The translations under genes were made by a program, and so were the position numbers. The notes under the pieces are model-generated. The model was given only the letters and a program-made list of their open reading frames with translations, did no database searches and had not been told where the DNA came from. From the NCBI RefSeq assembly GCF_007858445.1, contig NZ_VIGV01000007.1, positions 1-64,000 on the forward strand: 64,000 nucleotides of DNA, in the 5' to 3' direction. Of this stretch, positions 47,765-56,700 are shown one piece after another (within the stretch, counting starts at the first letter, position 1; the number at the start of each line of letters is the position of its first letter). This DNA comes from Tsukamurella sputi (GTDB lineage Bacteria > Actinomycetota > Actinomycetes > Mycobacteriales > Mycobacteriaceae).

Positions 47765-48118
47765 GGTGTTCTCCTTTCGTCGTCGCCCGGTCGCATCGGT
47801 GGATGCCGGTCCGGGCCACCTCGCCGAACGTACCTGGGCCAAGCTGAAGTCAGCCGAAGAGAATTCATAGGCATTCACAGAAAAGGGATCCGTTGTGGCG
47901 GGGAATCGTGCTGTCGCCTGGATCTTTGTTCATGAGAATCGGTGAGGCGAATTCTCCGAAACAGTATCCTGTGTTGTGTTGTCTATTCCCGGGATTGCGT
48001 TGATCTGTGATAGCCGGGGCGAATCGGTTTCGTGTCGAGCGCTGTTTCCGCGTCGGGCCAACCGCGCTTTCCTGTCCCTGCACCGTCACGACCAGTGCCC
48101 TTCGTGATCCTTTGGGAT
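47765..48118. other. Intergenic region, lower GC, with divergent promoters
   Basis: This 354-bp stretch has no convincing gene and is visibly richer in A/T than its surroundings, especially 47870-48000. It must hold promoters for the hemophore-like gene (minus) and the membrane-protein gene (plus). I saw no IdeR/DtxR-like box. Just after it, ATGTT-A-AACAT (48119-48129) is a short inverted repeat at the next start. Confidence 0.5.
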
Positions 48119-48565
48119 ATGTTAAACATCATGAATCATGGTCATCGGATGGGGGCTGCGGCAACCCTCTCCTTCACGTTGCCGCTCGTCGCGGGCGTAC
48201 TCCAGTCCGGGGCGGGCGGTCTGACCGCTGGCCTCGTGTCGAACATCCGCATCGATCTCGTGCTGGTCGGCCTGGCTGTCATCGCGCTGGGCGGGCTCGG
48301 CCTCCTAGCGCTCGGCCGCGGCGCCGCGATCCTGGGTTCTGTCGCCTCGGTGGCGTTCGGGCTCTGCGACATCGGTCTCATGATCGCGGGTGCATCGTTC
48401 CTCGCGGCGATCACGGGTGGCGATGTGCCGGGATTCGCGGTCGGCCTCGGCCGGGTGATGATGCTCGTCCTGGCCTTCGGTGCGTTCGCCTTCCTGATCC
48501 GCCTCGCCAATTACGCTCCCGACACCGGGCCCGAGGTCGACGGCGCACCGTCGGGTGAGATGTAA
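48119..48565 (+). CDS. Small membrane protein of unknown function
   Basis: The product (148 aa from ATG 48119, or 144 from ATG 48131) has four hydrophobic segments: ATLSFTLPLVAGVLQ, IDLVLVGLAVIALGGLGLLAL, the IGLMIAGASFLAAI region and LGRVMMLVLAFGAFAFLIRLA. The C-terminus is polar. No clear ribosome-binding site is present for either ATG, so the start is uncertain. I do not recognise a family. The promoter region upstream is unusually AT-rich. Confidence 0.65.
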   Translation: MLNIMNHGHRMGAAATLSFTLPLVAGVLQSGAGGLTAGLVSNIRIDLVLVGLAVIALGGLGLLALGRGAAILGSVASVAFGLCDIGLMIAGASFLAAITGGDVPGFAVGLGRVMMLVLAFGAFAFLIRLANYAPDTGPEVDGAPSGEM

Positions 48566-48646
48566 CAGTTCCGGGGCGCTGTGCACTCCTACCTGGCGCG
48601 ACGGTCGTGGACCGCGGAGAGCACGTGGCCCTGGTACACAGGAGTG

Positions 48647-48745
48647 ATGATTGACGAGCGTGGCTCTGCGCCGAAACGCCGCCGCACGTGGCCGTGGATC
48701 GTTGGCGGGCTGGTGCTGGCTGTCATAGCGTGGAGCATGAGCTGA
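48647..48745 (+). CDS. Possible 32-residue membrane peptide
   Basis: The ORF encodes a basic N-terminus (KRRRTWPW) and one hydrophobic segment (IVGGLVLAVIAWSM), ending MS. CACAGGAG lies directly before it, but only two bases from the ATG, which is too close for good initiation. It could be a small membrane protein or chance. Otherwise 48566-48844 shows no gene. Confidence 0.3.
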   Translation: MIDERGSAPKRRRTWPWIVGGLVLAVIAWSMS

Positions 48746-48844
48746 GCGACTGCCGGTGACTCGCGGTCGTTCTTGATGAGGGCGCAGCCCACCGTCGACG
48801 TCGAACACGGGGCGGATGAAGCGACGACCTGCTGGGATACCCAG

Positions 48845-48926
<82 letters not shown>

Positions 48927-49010
48927 GTGCGGCAGCGAACGATTCTGCTGCGGCGCAGGTCACGATACCGGTATTCGGACACGAGCGGGTTGACGGGTAC
49001 CGTCGAGGGC

Positions 49011-49472
49011 GTGAAACGTCGTCGCCATCGTCCCGCGCTGATCGCGTTCGTGGCGATCGCGGCGGTGGCGTTCCTGGCTCTCGGCTGGTGGCAATGGGGC
49101 CGGTTCGAGTCCACCGCGGGATCCGCGCGCAACCTCGGCTACGCCCTGCAGTGGCCGTTGTTCGCCGTCGCGGCCGTGTGGGGTTACCGCAGGTTCGTGC
49201 AGCTCGAGGATGAGGCCGAGCTGCAGGACCGACTCGTCGCCGAGGCTGAAAGCGAGGGCCCGCCGCTCGCGGCGGAACCCGAGGCCACCGAGCCGCGTTC
49301 CGTGGCGAAGGCCGCGGCCACGCTCACCGCGATCCCCGAGGGCTTCCTGCCCAGCCGGGCCACGACCGCATCGTCGAACCCGGACACCGCACCGGACGAT
49401 CCAGCGCACGACGAGTACAACAAGCTCCTCGCCGAACTGGCGGGCAGCGAGCACACCGAGGAGAAGAAGTGA
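49011..49472 (+). CDS. LprD-like transmembrane protein
   Basis: The product (153 aa) has two hydrophobic segments, ALIAFVAIAAVAFLALGWWQWGRF and LGYALQWPLFAVAAVWGYRRFVQLED, then a polar tail with IPEGFLPSR and HDEYNKLLAELAG. M. tuberculosis LprD (Rv1343c) has the same WWQWTR, NLGYVFQWP and EYNAYLAELA pattern. No lipobox Cys is present. The GTG at 49011 follows CGAGGG. It overlaps the DUF3817 gene by four bases. Confidence 0.8.
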   Translation: MKRRRHRPALIAFVAIAAVAFLALGWWQWGRFESTAGSARNLGYALQWPLFAVAAVWGYRRFVQLEDEAELQDRLVAEAESEGPPLAAEPEATEPRSVAKAAATLTAIPEGFLPSRATTASSNPDTAPDDPAHDEYNKLLAELAGSEHTEEKK

Positions 49473-49846
49473 CCGACGCACCCGCGCCGACGGCGGAGAA
49501 GCTGGCGGCCAAGCGCCGCGGCCAGGTGGCCAGCGCGCTCAAGCGCTACCGGTTCATGGCGAACTTCACCGGCTACTTCCTGCTCATCCTCTGTGCCGAG
49601 ATGATCTACAAGTACCTGCTGGCGCCCGCTTTCGACTGGCCGATCCCGGGCTGGCTCGGCTTCATCGCGATCATCCACGGCTGGGGCTACTTCATCTACC
49701 TCATCCTGACCCTGGACCTCGGCGTCAAGGTGCGCTGGCCGGCGCCGCGCTTCCTGTTGACGCTGCTCGCGGGAACCATTCCGCTGCTCGGCTTCTACTT
49801 CGAGAAGAAGAACTCCGACGAGATCCGGGCGAAGTTCGACCTGTAG
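49469..49846 (+). CDS. DUF3817 membrane protein (Rv1342c homologue)
   Basis: The product (125 aa) carries RYRFMANFTGYFLLILCAEMIYKYLL, GWLGFIAIIHGWGYFIYLILTLDLGVKVRWP and LLTLLAGTIPLLGFYFEKK, the complete DUF3817 pattern with three membrane helices. GTG 49469 overlaps the LprD-like stop (GTGA). The two are paired in M. tuberculosis too. Function is unknown. Confidence 0.9.
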   Translation: MTDAPAPTAEKLAAKRRGQVASALKRYRFMANFTGYFLLILCAEMIYKYLLAPAFDWPIPGWLGFIAIIHGWGYFIYLILTLDLGVKVRWPAPRFLLTLLAGTIPLLGFYFEKKNSDEIRAKFDL

Positions 49847-49862
49847 GTCCGCGAGAGACGAC

Positions 49863-49900
49863 GAACGCCGCCCGCTCCCCGAAGGGAGTGGGCGGCGTTC
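49863..49900. terminator. Bidirectional terminator between convergent genes
   Basis: The 17-base arm at 49863-49879 pairs with 49884-49900, with one G-T pair and a four-base loop region CGAA. It lies between the DUF3817 stop and the end of the acyl-CoA ligase gene and can serve both. Confidence 0.85.
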
Positions 49901-49916
49901 TCCGTGGGGGAGTGGC

Positions 49917-51701
49917 TCAGGCGTAGATCGCGGCCACGTCGTCGGCGTACTTGTCCATGACGATGTTGCGCTTGACCTTGAGCGTCGGGGTGAGCTCGCC
50001 GCCCTCGATGGTGAAGTCCGTGGCCAGCACACTCCACTTCTTCACCTGCTCGGCCTTGGAGACCAGCGAGTTCGCGGTGGCCACCGCGGAACCGATCTCG
50101 GCGAGCAGGGTCTCGTTCGTCGCCGCCTCCTCGAGCGTCATCCCGGCGGGCAGGCCGTGCGCCGAGAGCCACCCCGGCAGGGCCTCCTGGTCGAGGGTGA
50201 TCAGCGCGCCGACGAAGGGCTGCTTGTCGCCGAGGAGCATGGCCTGCGAGACGAGCGGATGCTGGCGCAGCGCGTCCTCGGTCTGCGCCGGCGCGATGTT
50301 CTTGCCCGCCGCGGTCACCAGGATCTCCTTCTTGCGGCCCGTGATCGACAGGTAGCCGTCGGCGTCCAGGGAACCGAGATCGCCGGTGTGGAACCAGCCG
50401 TCCCGGAGAGCATCGGCAGTGGCCTCGGGCAGGCCCCAGTAGCCGCCGAAGACGACCGGGCCGCGGAGCAGGATCTCGCCGTCCTCGGCGATCGCCACCT
50501 CATTGCCGGGGACGGGCCGTCCGACGGTGCCGACCCGCTGCTCGGTGGGGGTGTTGCAGGTGATGGCGGCGCTGGTCTCGGAGAGGCCGTAGCCCTCGTA
50601 GACGGTCACGCCGGCACCGCGGAAGAAGTGGCCGAGGCGCGCGCCGAGCGGGGCGCCGCCCGAGACGGCACAGGTGCAGTTGCCGCCGAGCGCCTCGCGG
50701 AGCTTCGAGAAGACGAGCTTGTCGAAGAGGGCGTGCTTGAGCTTGAGCACGAGTCCCGCGCCGCCGGTCTCCTGGGCCTTGCTGAACTCGATCGCCGTCT
50801 CGACGGCGGCGTTGAAGATCTTGCCCTTGCCGCCCTCCTCGGCCTTGGCGCTCATCGTGTTGTAGACCTTCTCGAAGACCCGGGGCACGCTGAGGATGTA
50901 CGTCGGCTTGAGCTCGCCGAACAGCCCGGTCAGGTTCGACAGGTCGGCCGTGTGGGCGACGCGGATCGAGTGCTGCACCGCGGCCACCGAGATCGCGCGG
51001 GCGAAGATATGGGCCAGTGGCAGGAACATCACCGTGCTGGCGTTCTTCCCGGCCATCGTGTCGAGGCCCTCGTGGATGGCGTCGTACTCGCTGAGCAGGT
51101 TGTCGTGCGTGAGCACCACGCCCTTCGGCTTGCCCGTGGTGCCCGACGTGTAGACCAGGGTCGCCTCCGCTGCGGCCTCGACGGCGGTCGCGCGGGCGAG
51201 GTAATCCTCGTCCGTGACACCGGCACCGTCGGCCACGAGGGCGTCGACGAGGCCCTCGTCGATCACCCACACCTGCGTGCCCGCGGGCACGCCCTCGGCG
51301 ATTCGGTCGGCGGTCGCGCGCGAGTCCGTGATGAGCGCGATCGACGCGGAGTCGGTGAGGATGTGCTCGACCTGCGCGGCCGAGTTCGACTCGTAGACCG
51401 CCACCGTCGAACCGCCGACGGACCAGTTGGCGTAGTCCAGGAGGGCCCACTCGTAGCGCGTCGGGCTCATGATCGCGATGCGGGTGCCCGCTTCGACCCC
51501 GCGGGCGATCAGGCCCTTGCCGACGGCCGTGATCTGCTCGTTGAACTGCGCGGCGGTCACGGGTGACCAACCGGAACCGGACGGGCGCAGGAACAGTTCC
51601 GTCGACGGTGCCGACGCGGCCAGCTCGCGGACCCGGGTGGTCAGGTTGTCGGACGGTGCGTGGGTCCGGGTCGGTTCCGTGGACTCGATGCGCAACTTCA
51701 T
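49917..51701 (-). CDS. Long-chain fatty-acid-CoA ligase (FadD15-like)
   Basis: The product (594 aa) has all ligase motifs: LVYTSGTTGKPKGVVLTHDN, GYGLSETSAAITCN, DGWFHTGDLG, and the hinge ITGRKKEILVTAAGKNIAP, with the catalytic lysine in GELTPTLKVKRN. It activates long-chain fatty acids to acyl-CoA. ATG 51701 (MKLRIESTEP) has GAGGAG directly upstream, close spacing; the longer ORF reading to 51851 runs into the divergent promoter. It belongs to the FadD15/AMP-forming group. Confidence 0.92.
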   Translation of the reverse strand: MKLRIESTEPTRTHAPSDNLTTRVRELAASAPSTELFLRPSGSGWSPVTAAQFNEQITAVGKGLIARGVEAGTRIAIMSPTRYEWALLDYANWSVGGSTVAVYESNSAAQVEHILTDSASIALITDSRATADRIAEGVPAGTQVWVIDEGLVDALVADGAGVTDEDYLARATAVEAAAEATLVYTSGTTGKPKGVVLTHDNLLSEYDAIHEGLDTMAGKNASTVMFLPLAHIFARAISVAAVQHSIRVAHTADLSNLTGLFGELKPTYILSVPRVFEKVYNTMSAKAEEGGKGKIFNAAVETAIEFSKAQETGGAGLVLKLKHALFDKLVFSKLREALGGNCTCAVSGGAPLGARLGHFFRGAGVTVYEGYGLSETSAAITCNTPTEQRVGTVGRPVPGNEVAIAEDGEILLRGPVVFGGYWGLPEATADALRDGWFHTGDLGSLDADGYLSITGRKKEILVTAAGKNIAPAQTEDALRQHPLVSQAMLLGDKQPFVGALITLDQEALPGWLSAHGLPAGMTLEEAATNETLLAEIGSAVATANSLVSKAEQVKKWSVLATDFTIEGGELTPTLKVKRNIVMDKYADDVAAIYA

Positions 51702-51801
51702 CTCCTCATACAGATAGTGGAATGCCCACAACCTATCGGAGGATGTCCGAATCCGATAGTGTTTCGCGTGCGCGACGGATACCGCATATGCTGGGGAAAC
51801 A

Positions 51802-53619
51802 ATGTCTGATGAATTCGGTGCTGAGAGCACCGCCCCCGCCGCCGTCGTCAACGACGCGCAGGCTCCGGAGAACGAAGCCGAACCCGTGACCTTCCTCGAC
51901 CTCGGTATCGATGAGCGCGTCCTGCGCGCACTCGCCGAGGTCGGCTACGAGAACCCGTCGCCGATCCAGGCCGCGACCATCCCGCCGCTGCTCTCCGGCA
52001 GCGACGTCGTGGGCCTCGCGCAGACCGGCACCGGCAAGACCGCCGCGTTCGCCGTGCCGGTGCTGTCGAAGATCGACGGTGCGAGCCGCAAGCCGCAGGC
52101 GCTGGTGCTCGCGCCCACGCGCGAACTGGCGCTGCAGGTCTCCGAGGCCTTCGGCAAGTACGCCGTGCACATGCCCGACATCACGGTGCTGCCCATCTAC
52201 GGCGGCCAGAGCTACGGCGTGCAGCTGAGCGGGCTGCGCCGCGGCGCCCAGATCATCGTCGGTACCCCCGGCCGCGTGATCGACCATCTCGCGAAGGGCA
52301 CGCTCGACCTGTCGAACCTCGAGTTCCTGGTGCTCGACGAGGCCGACGAGATGCTCACCATGGGCTTCCAGGAGGACGTCGAGCGGATCCTCGCCGACAC
52401 CCCGGAGTTCAAGCAGGTCGCGCTGTTCTCGGCCACGATGCCGCCGGCGATCCGCAAGATCTCCAAGAAGTACCTGCACGACCCGGTCGAGGTCACCGTC
52501 AAGGCGAAGACGGCCACCGCGTCGAACATCACGCAGCGCTACCTGCAGGTGGCCCACCAGCGCAAGCTGGACGCGCTCACCCGCCTCCTCGAGGTGGAGG
52601 AGTTCGACGGGATGATCATCTTCGTCCGCACGAAGTCGGCCACCGAGGAGCTCGCCGAGAAACTGCGCGCCCGCGGGCACGCGGCCGCCGCGATCAACGG
52701 CGACATCGTGCAGGCGCAGCGCGAGCGCACGATCGGCCAGCTCAAGGACGGCAAGATCGACATCCTCGTGGCCACCGACGTCGCGGCCCGCGGCCTCGAC
52801 GTGGAGCGGATCAGCCACGTCGTGAACTACGACATCCCGCACGACACCGAGTCCTACGTGCACCGCATCGGCCGCACGGGCCGCGCCGGCCGCAAGGGCG
52901 ACGCGCTGCTGTTCGTGACGCCCCGCGAGCGGCACCTGCTGCGCGCGATCGAGAAGGCCACCCGGCAGCCGCTCACCGAGATCGGCCTGCCATCGGTGGA
53001 GGACGTCAACGCGCACCGCGTGGAGAAGTTCGGCGAGTCGATCACAGAGAACCTCACCAACGACCACCTGCAGCTGTTCCGCCGCCTCATCGAGGACTAC
53101 GTGGGCGCCAACGACGTGCCGCTGGTCGACGTGGCCGCTGCGCTCGCCCTGCAGTCGCGCGACGGTGCCTCGTTCCTGCTCAAGCCCGACCCGCCCGAGC
53201 GCGAGCGCAATGCGCGCGACCGCAAGGACCGGGACTTCGGCGACCGGGACTCGCGCCCCGCGCGCGGCCGGGACCGTGACCGGGATCGCGATCGTGAACC
53301 GTCGACCCACCGCAAGACGGGGCGGCCGATGGTGCCGTACCGGATCGCGGTCGGGAAGCGGCAGCACGCCACCCCGTCGCAGATCGTGGGCGCCATCGCC
53401 AACGAGGGCGGACTGCGCCGCAGCGACTTCGGGCACATCAGCATCCGGCCCGACCACAGCATCGTCGAACTGCCCGACGACCTGGGACGTGACGTCTTCG
53501 ACGCGCTCGAGCGCACCCGGATCTCCGGCCAGCTGATCAACCTGGAACTCGACCCCGGCGCACCGTCGGGCAGGCCCAGCGCGGGTAAGTCGCGGTTCCG
53601 GGCGGGTCGCAAGCGTTGA
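51802..53619 (+). CDS. deaD: DEAD-box RNA helicase DeaD/CsdA-like
   Basis: The product (605 aa) has the Q motif (YENPSPIQAATIP), AQTGTGKTAAF, PTRELALQV, LDEADEML, SATMP, and HRIGRTGRAGRKG, then a linker rich in Arg-Asp/Glu pairs (about 465-505, RDRDRDRDRE) and a C-terminal DbpA-like RNA-binding domain (VPYRIAVGKRQHATPSQIVGAIANEGGL). It remodels RNA in ribosome assembly, cold or degradation. A 100-bp divergent region separates it from the acyl-CoA ligase gene. Confidence 0.95.
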   Translation: MSDEFGAESTAPAAVVNDAQAPENEAEPVTFLDLGIDERVLRALAEVGYENPSPIQAATIPPLLSGSDVVGLAQTGTGKTAAFAVPVLSKIDGASRKPQALVLAPTRELALQVSEAFGKYAVHMPDITVLPIYGGQSYGVQLSGLRRGAQIIVGTPGRVIDHLAKGTLDLSNLEFLVLDEADEMLTMGFQEDVERILADTPEFKQVALFSATMPPAIRKISKKYLHDPVEVTVKAKTATASNITQRYLQVAHQRKLDALTRLLEVEEFDGMIIFVRTKSATEELAEKLRARGHAAAAINGDIVQAQRERTIGQLKDGKIDILVATDVAARGLDVERISHVVNYDIPHDTESYVHRIGRTGRAGRKGDALLFVTPRERHLLRAIEKATRQPLTEIGLPSVEDVNAHRVEKFGESITENLTNDHLQLFRRLIEDYVGANDVPLVDVAAALALQSRDGASFLLKPDPPERERNARDRKDRDFGDRDSRPARGRDRDRDRDREPSTHRKTGRPMVPYRIAVGKRQHATPSQIVGAIANEGGLRRSDFGHISIRPDHSIVELPDDLGRDVFDALERTRISGQLINLELDPGAPSGRPSAGKSRFRAGRKR

Positions 53620-53728
53620 CGACCCGGTCGGTGTTCGCTGACAGATGTATTAACCTTTAGTCAAGGTGTAGCTCGAACCGGGCGCGCCGACTGTCGGTTG
53701 CAGCCGACCCGAGAGACTCGAGGAGCGC

Positions 53729-56700
53729 ATGACCGCCGCCGGTGACCAGGGCGACGGCCCCGGTGGCCGTCGGGATCGCGTCGTTCGTCTGCTCCAGTAC
53801 CTGGACGAGCTGATCCGGTCGCGCTCGGTCGTGGCGCGGGATCTCGATGACCACCTCGCCGTGCTCCCGCTGACCGGCGAGGGCGCGCTGACGGACAGCT
53901 GGGATGCCGACGCGAAGCCGGGCGCCACGATCTTCACGGTGCCGCGCGACGACGCCCCGGACTCGCCGCACGCGCGGCTCCTCCGGATCTTCGACGAGTT
54001 GGCCGATCACCCCGAATCGGTCGAGCTGGTGCTGGCCTCGGGGCTGCTCACCGCCCGCGACGGCGACACCGCCATCCGGGCGCACCTGCTGACGCAGCCG
54101 GTGCTGCTCGAACGCGATCGTCGGGGCAAGCGGCTGACGGTCGTGCTCCCGCGCGACTCCGTTCCCCGCGTCGAGGACTCGCTGCTGCTCGCCGGCCTCC
54201 CGTCGTTCGATCTGTCCGGCTCCGCCGAGCTGCAGACCGCGCTGCGGGAGAACGCGCGCACCGTGCTCGACCCCGCGTGCCAGGCGTTCACGGAGAAGTG
54301 GCTCGGCGCCGCCACCGAGGGCGGGGCGGCGCACATCGAGTTCGCGCCCGCGCTCCTGCTGCGCACCCGCGGCTCCGCGCCGCTCCTCGGGTTCTACGAC
54401 GCCATGAAGGCCGACGTCGCCGATCCCGACCGGGACGTGCCGATCGGGTTGGCGCAGTTGGTCGAGGCCGTCAGTTCCGACGAGCGGATCCGGCAGCTCG
54501 CCGCGGACGGCGCGATGAGCCCGCTCGAGCTGCTCGACGAGGCCTACTACGTACTGCCCTCGAACGTCGAGCAGCGGGACATCCTCGCGCACATGGGCGC
54601 CGATTCCGGCGTCGTCGTGGAGGGGCCGCCCGGCACCGGCAAGACGCACACCATCGCGAACCTGCTCGCCGCGCTCCTGGCCAAGGGGCAGCGGGTCCTC
54701 GTCGTCTCGGAGAAGGCCCAGGCCCTCGCCGTGCTCGAGGAGAAGCTGCCGCCCGACGTGCGCCAGCTCGTCGTCTCCGTCACCGACGTCACCAAGGACG
54801 GCTCCGCCTCGCTCGCGGCGTCCGTCACCGAGATCGCCACGCGCAAGTCCACCTATTCCGAGGCCCTCGCCGACGCCGAGATCCGCGACCTGCGCGCCAA
54901 GCGGGACCGGGCCGTCGAGCGGCGCGAGGAACTCGTCCGCCAGGTCTGGTCGCTGCGCACCGCCGAGAGCGAGGACTCCGACTGGGTGGCCTCCGCCTAC
55001 TCGGGCAAGCCCGCCGAGATCGTGGCCCAGGTCCGACGGGACGCCGACAAGTACTCCTGGCTGCCGGGGCCGGTCGACGGCGCCGTACCGCCGCTCGACA
55101 CCCGCGAGTTCGACCGGCTCATCGCGCTGCTCCGCCGCAACGACGAGCTGTTCTCCCGTCGTCTGGCCCACAACCTGCCGGACCTGTCCGAGATCCCCGA
55201 CGCGGACGACCTCGAGTCGCTCTGCGCGACCCTCGCCGATTCGCCGCTCGCCGGAGCCGAGAGCGGCGCCCTGACGCACGTCCTCGGCGGCGTCGACGCC
55301 GACCGGCTGACGGTGATCCGCGCCCGGGCGGACCTGATCCACGAGCTCGTCGATCGGGTGCGCAGGTACCCGCCGTCGGCGCAGCTGCTCGCCGAGGACA
55401 TGCTCATCGGCGACCGGGCCCACCTCGCGACGCGGCTGACCGGGCTCGAGGAGCAGATCGCCACCGCACGCAACGCCGACGGCGAGCTCGAGGGCGTCGT
55501 GGTCGAGCTCAGCGACACCCCGGATGCGAACGATCGCGCCGCGATCGACGACTACGCGCGCTACCTCGCGATGGGCAACGAGCCGCGCAAGCGGTTCCGC
55601 AAGCCCGAGCAGAAGCAGTTCGAGGAGACCGGCCTCGGCATCGTCGTCGACGGTGTCGAGGGCGCCGACAAGGCGCATCTGCGGGCCGCCTCCCAGCACC
55701 TCAAGGTGGAGGACGTCATCGGCCGCGTGGGCGACGTGCTGCGCGCCCTCGGGCTGGAGGCGCCCGCCACCGACCCGTCGGGACGGACGTCCACCCGCAG
55801 CCGCAGCGAGCGGCTCAGCCAGGCGGCCGACCAACTCCTGCGGGCGCGCACCGTCGTGCGGCTCGTGGCGGAGCGGGACCGCCTGGTCGAAGCGATGCAG
55901 GCCCTCTCCGAGCACGCGCCGCGCCCCAAGGACCTCGCCGAGACAGACAGCACCGCCCGCCAGGTGATCGCGATCTCCGCGGCGGCCGGTGCCCGGGACG
56001 CGCACAGCAGGCTGGACGCCGTGCGGGTCCAGGTCCAGGAGATCGTCGAGCGCGGGCCCTCACCCGAGGGTGACGCCCTCGTCGCCGCGCTGCGCCAGTA
56101 CCGGTACGGACCGATCCGCGACGCCCGTCGTGCCTGGGACGCGGCCCGTGCCGACCGGGACGACCGTGGCGCGCTCGATCTGCTCGCGCTGCGCCTGCGC
56201 ACCAAGGCGCCCGCTCTCTTCGACCTCGTCGCCCGCACCGCGGACGACCCCGTGTGGGACGTGCGGGTGCCCGAGCTGGCCGCCGCCTGGTCGTGGCGCC
56301 GGGCGGTCTCCTGGGCCGCCTCGCGCGTGCACCCCGGCGACGACGCCCAGCTCGAGGCCGATCTGCAGGCCGCCGAGCAGGACGTCGCGCACTACACCAC
56401 CCGCATCGCGACGGCGAGCGCGTGGCGGCAGTGCCTGCGCCGCATGACCTTCGACGAGATCCAGGCGCTGCACGCCTATCGCGATCACGTCGCCTCGATC
56501 GGACGCGGCTCCGGCCGGCACGCGGAGCGGTTCCGCGTCGCGGCGCGCGAGGCCATGCGCCAGGCGCAGTCCGCCGTCCCCGCCTGGATCATGCCGATCT
56601 CGCAGGTCGTCGCGTCGATCTCGCCGGAGCGCAACGCCTTCGACGTGGTGATCGTCGACGAGGCCAGCCAGGCCGACATCACGAGCTCCTTCCTGCTCTG

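Noticed and set aside
47765-47960. An IdeR/DtxR iron box before the hemophore-like gene
   Set aside because: I looked for the 19-bp TTAGGTTAGSCTAACCTAA-type palindrome and saw nothing close.
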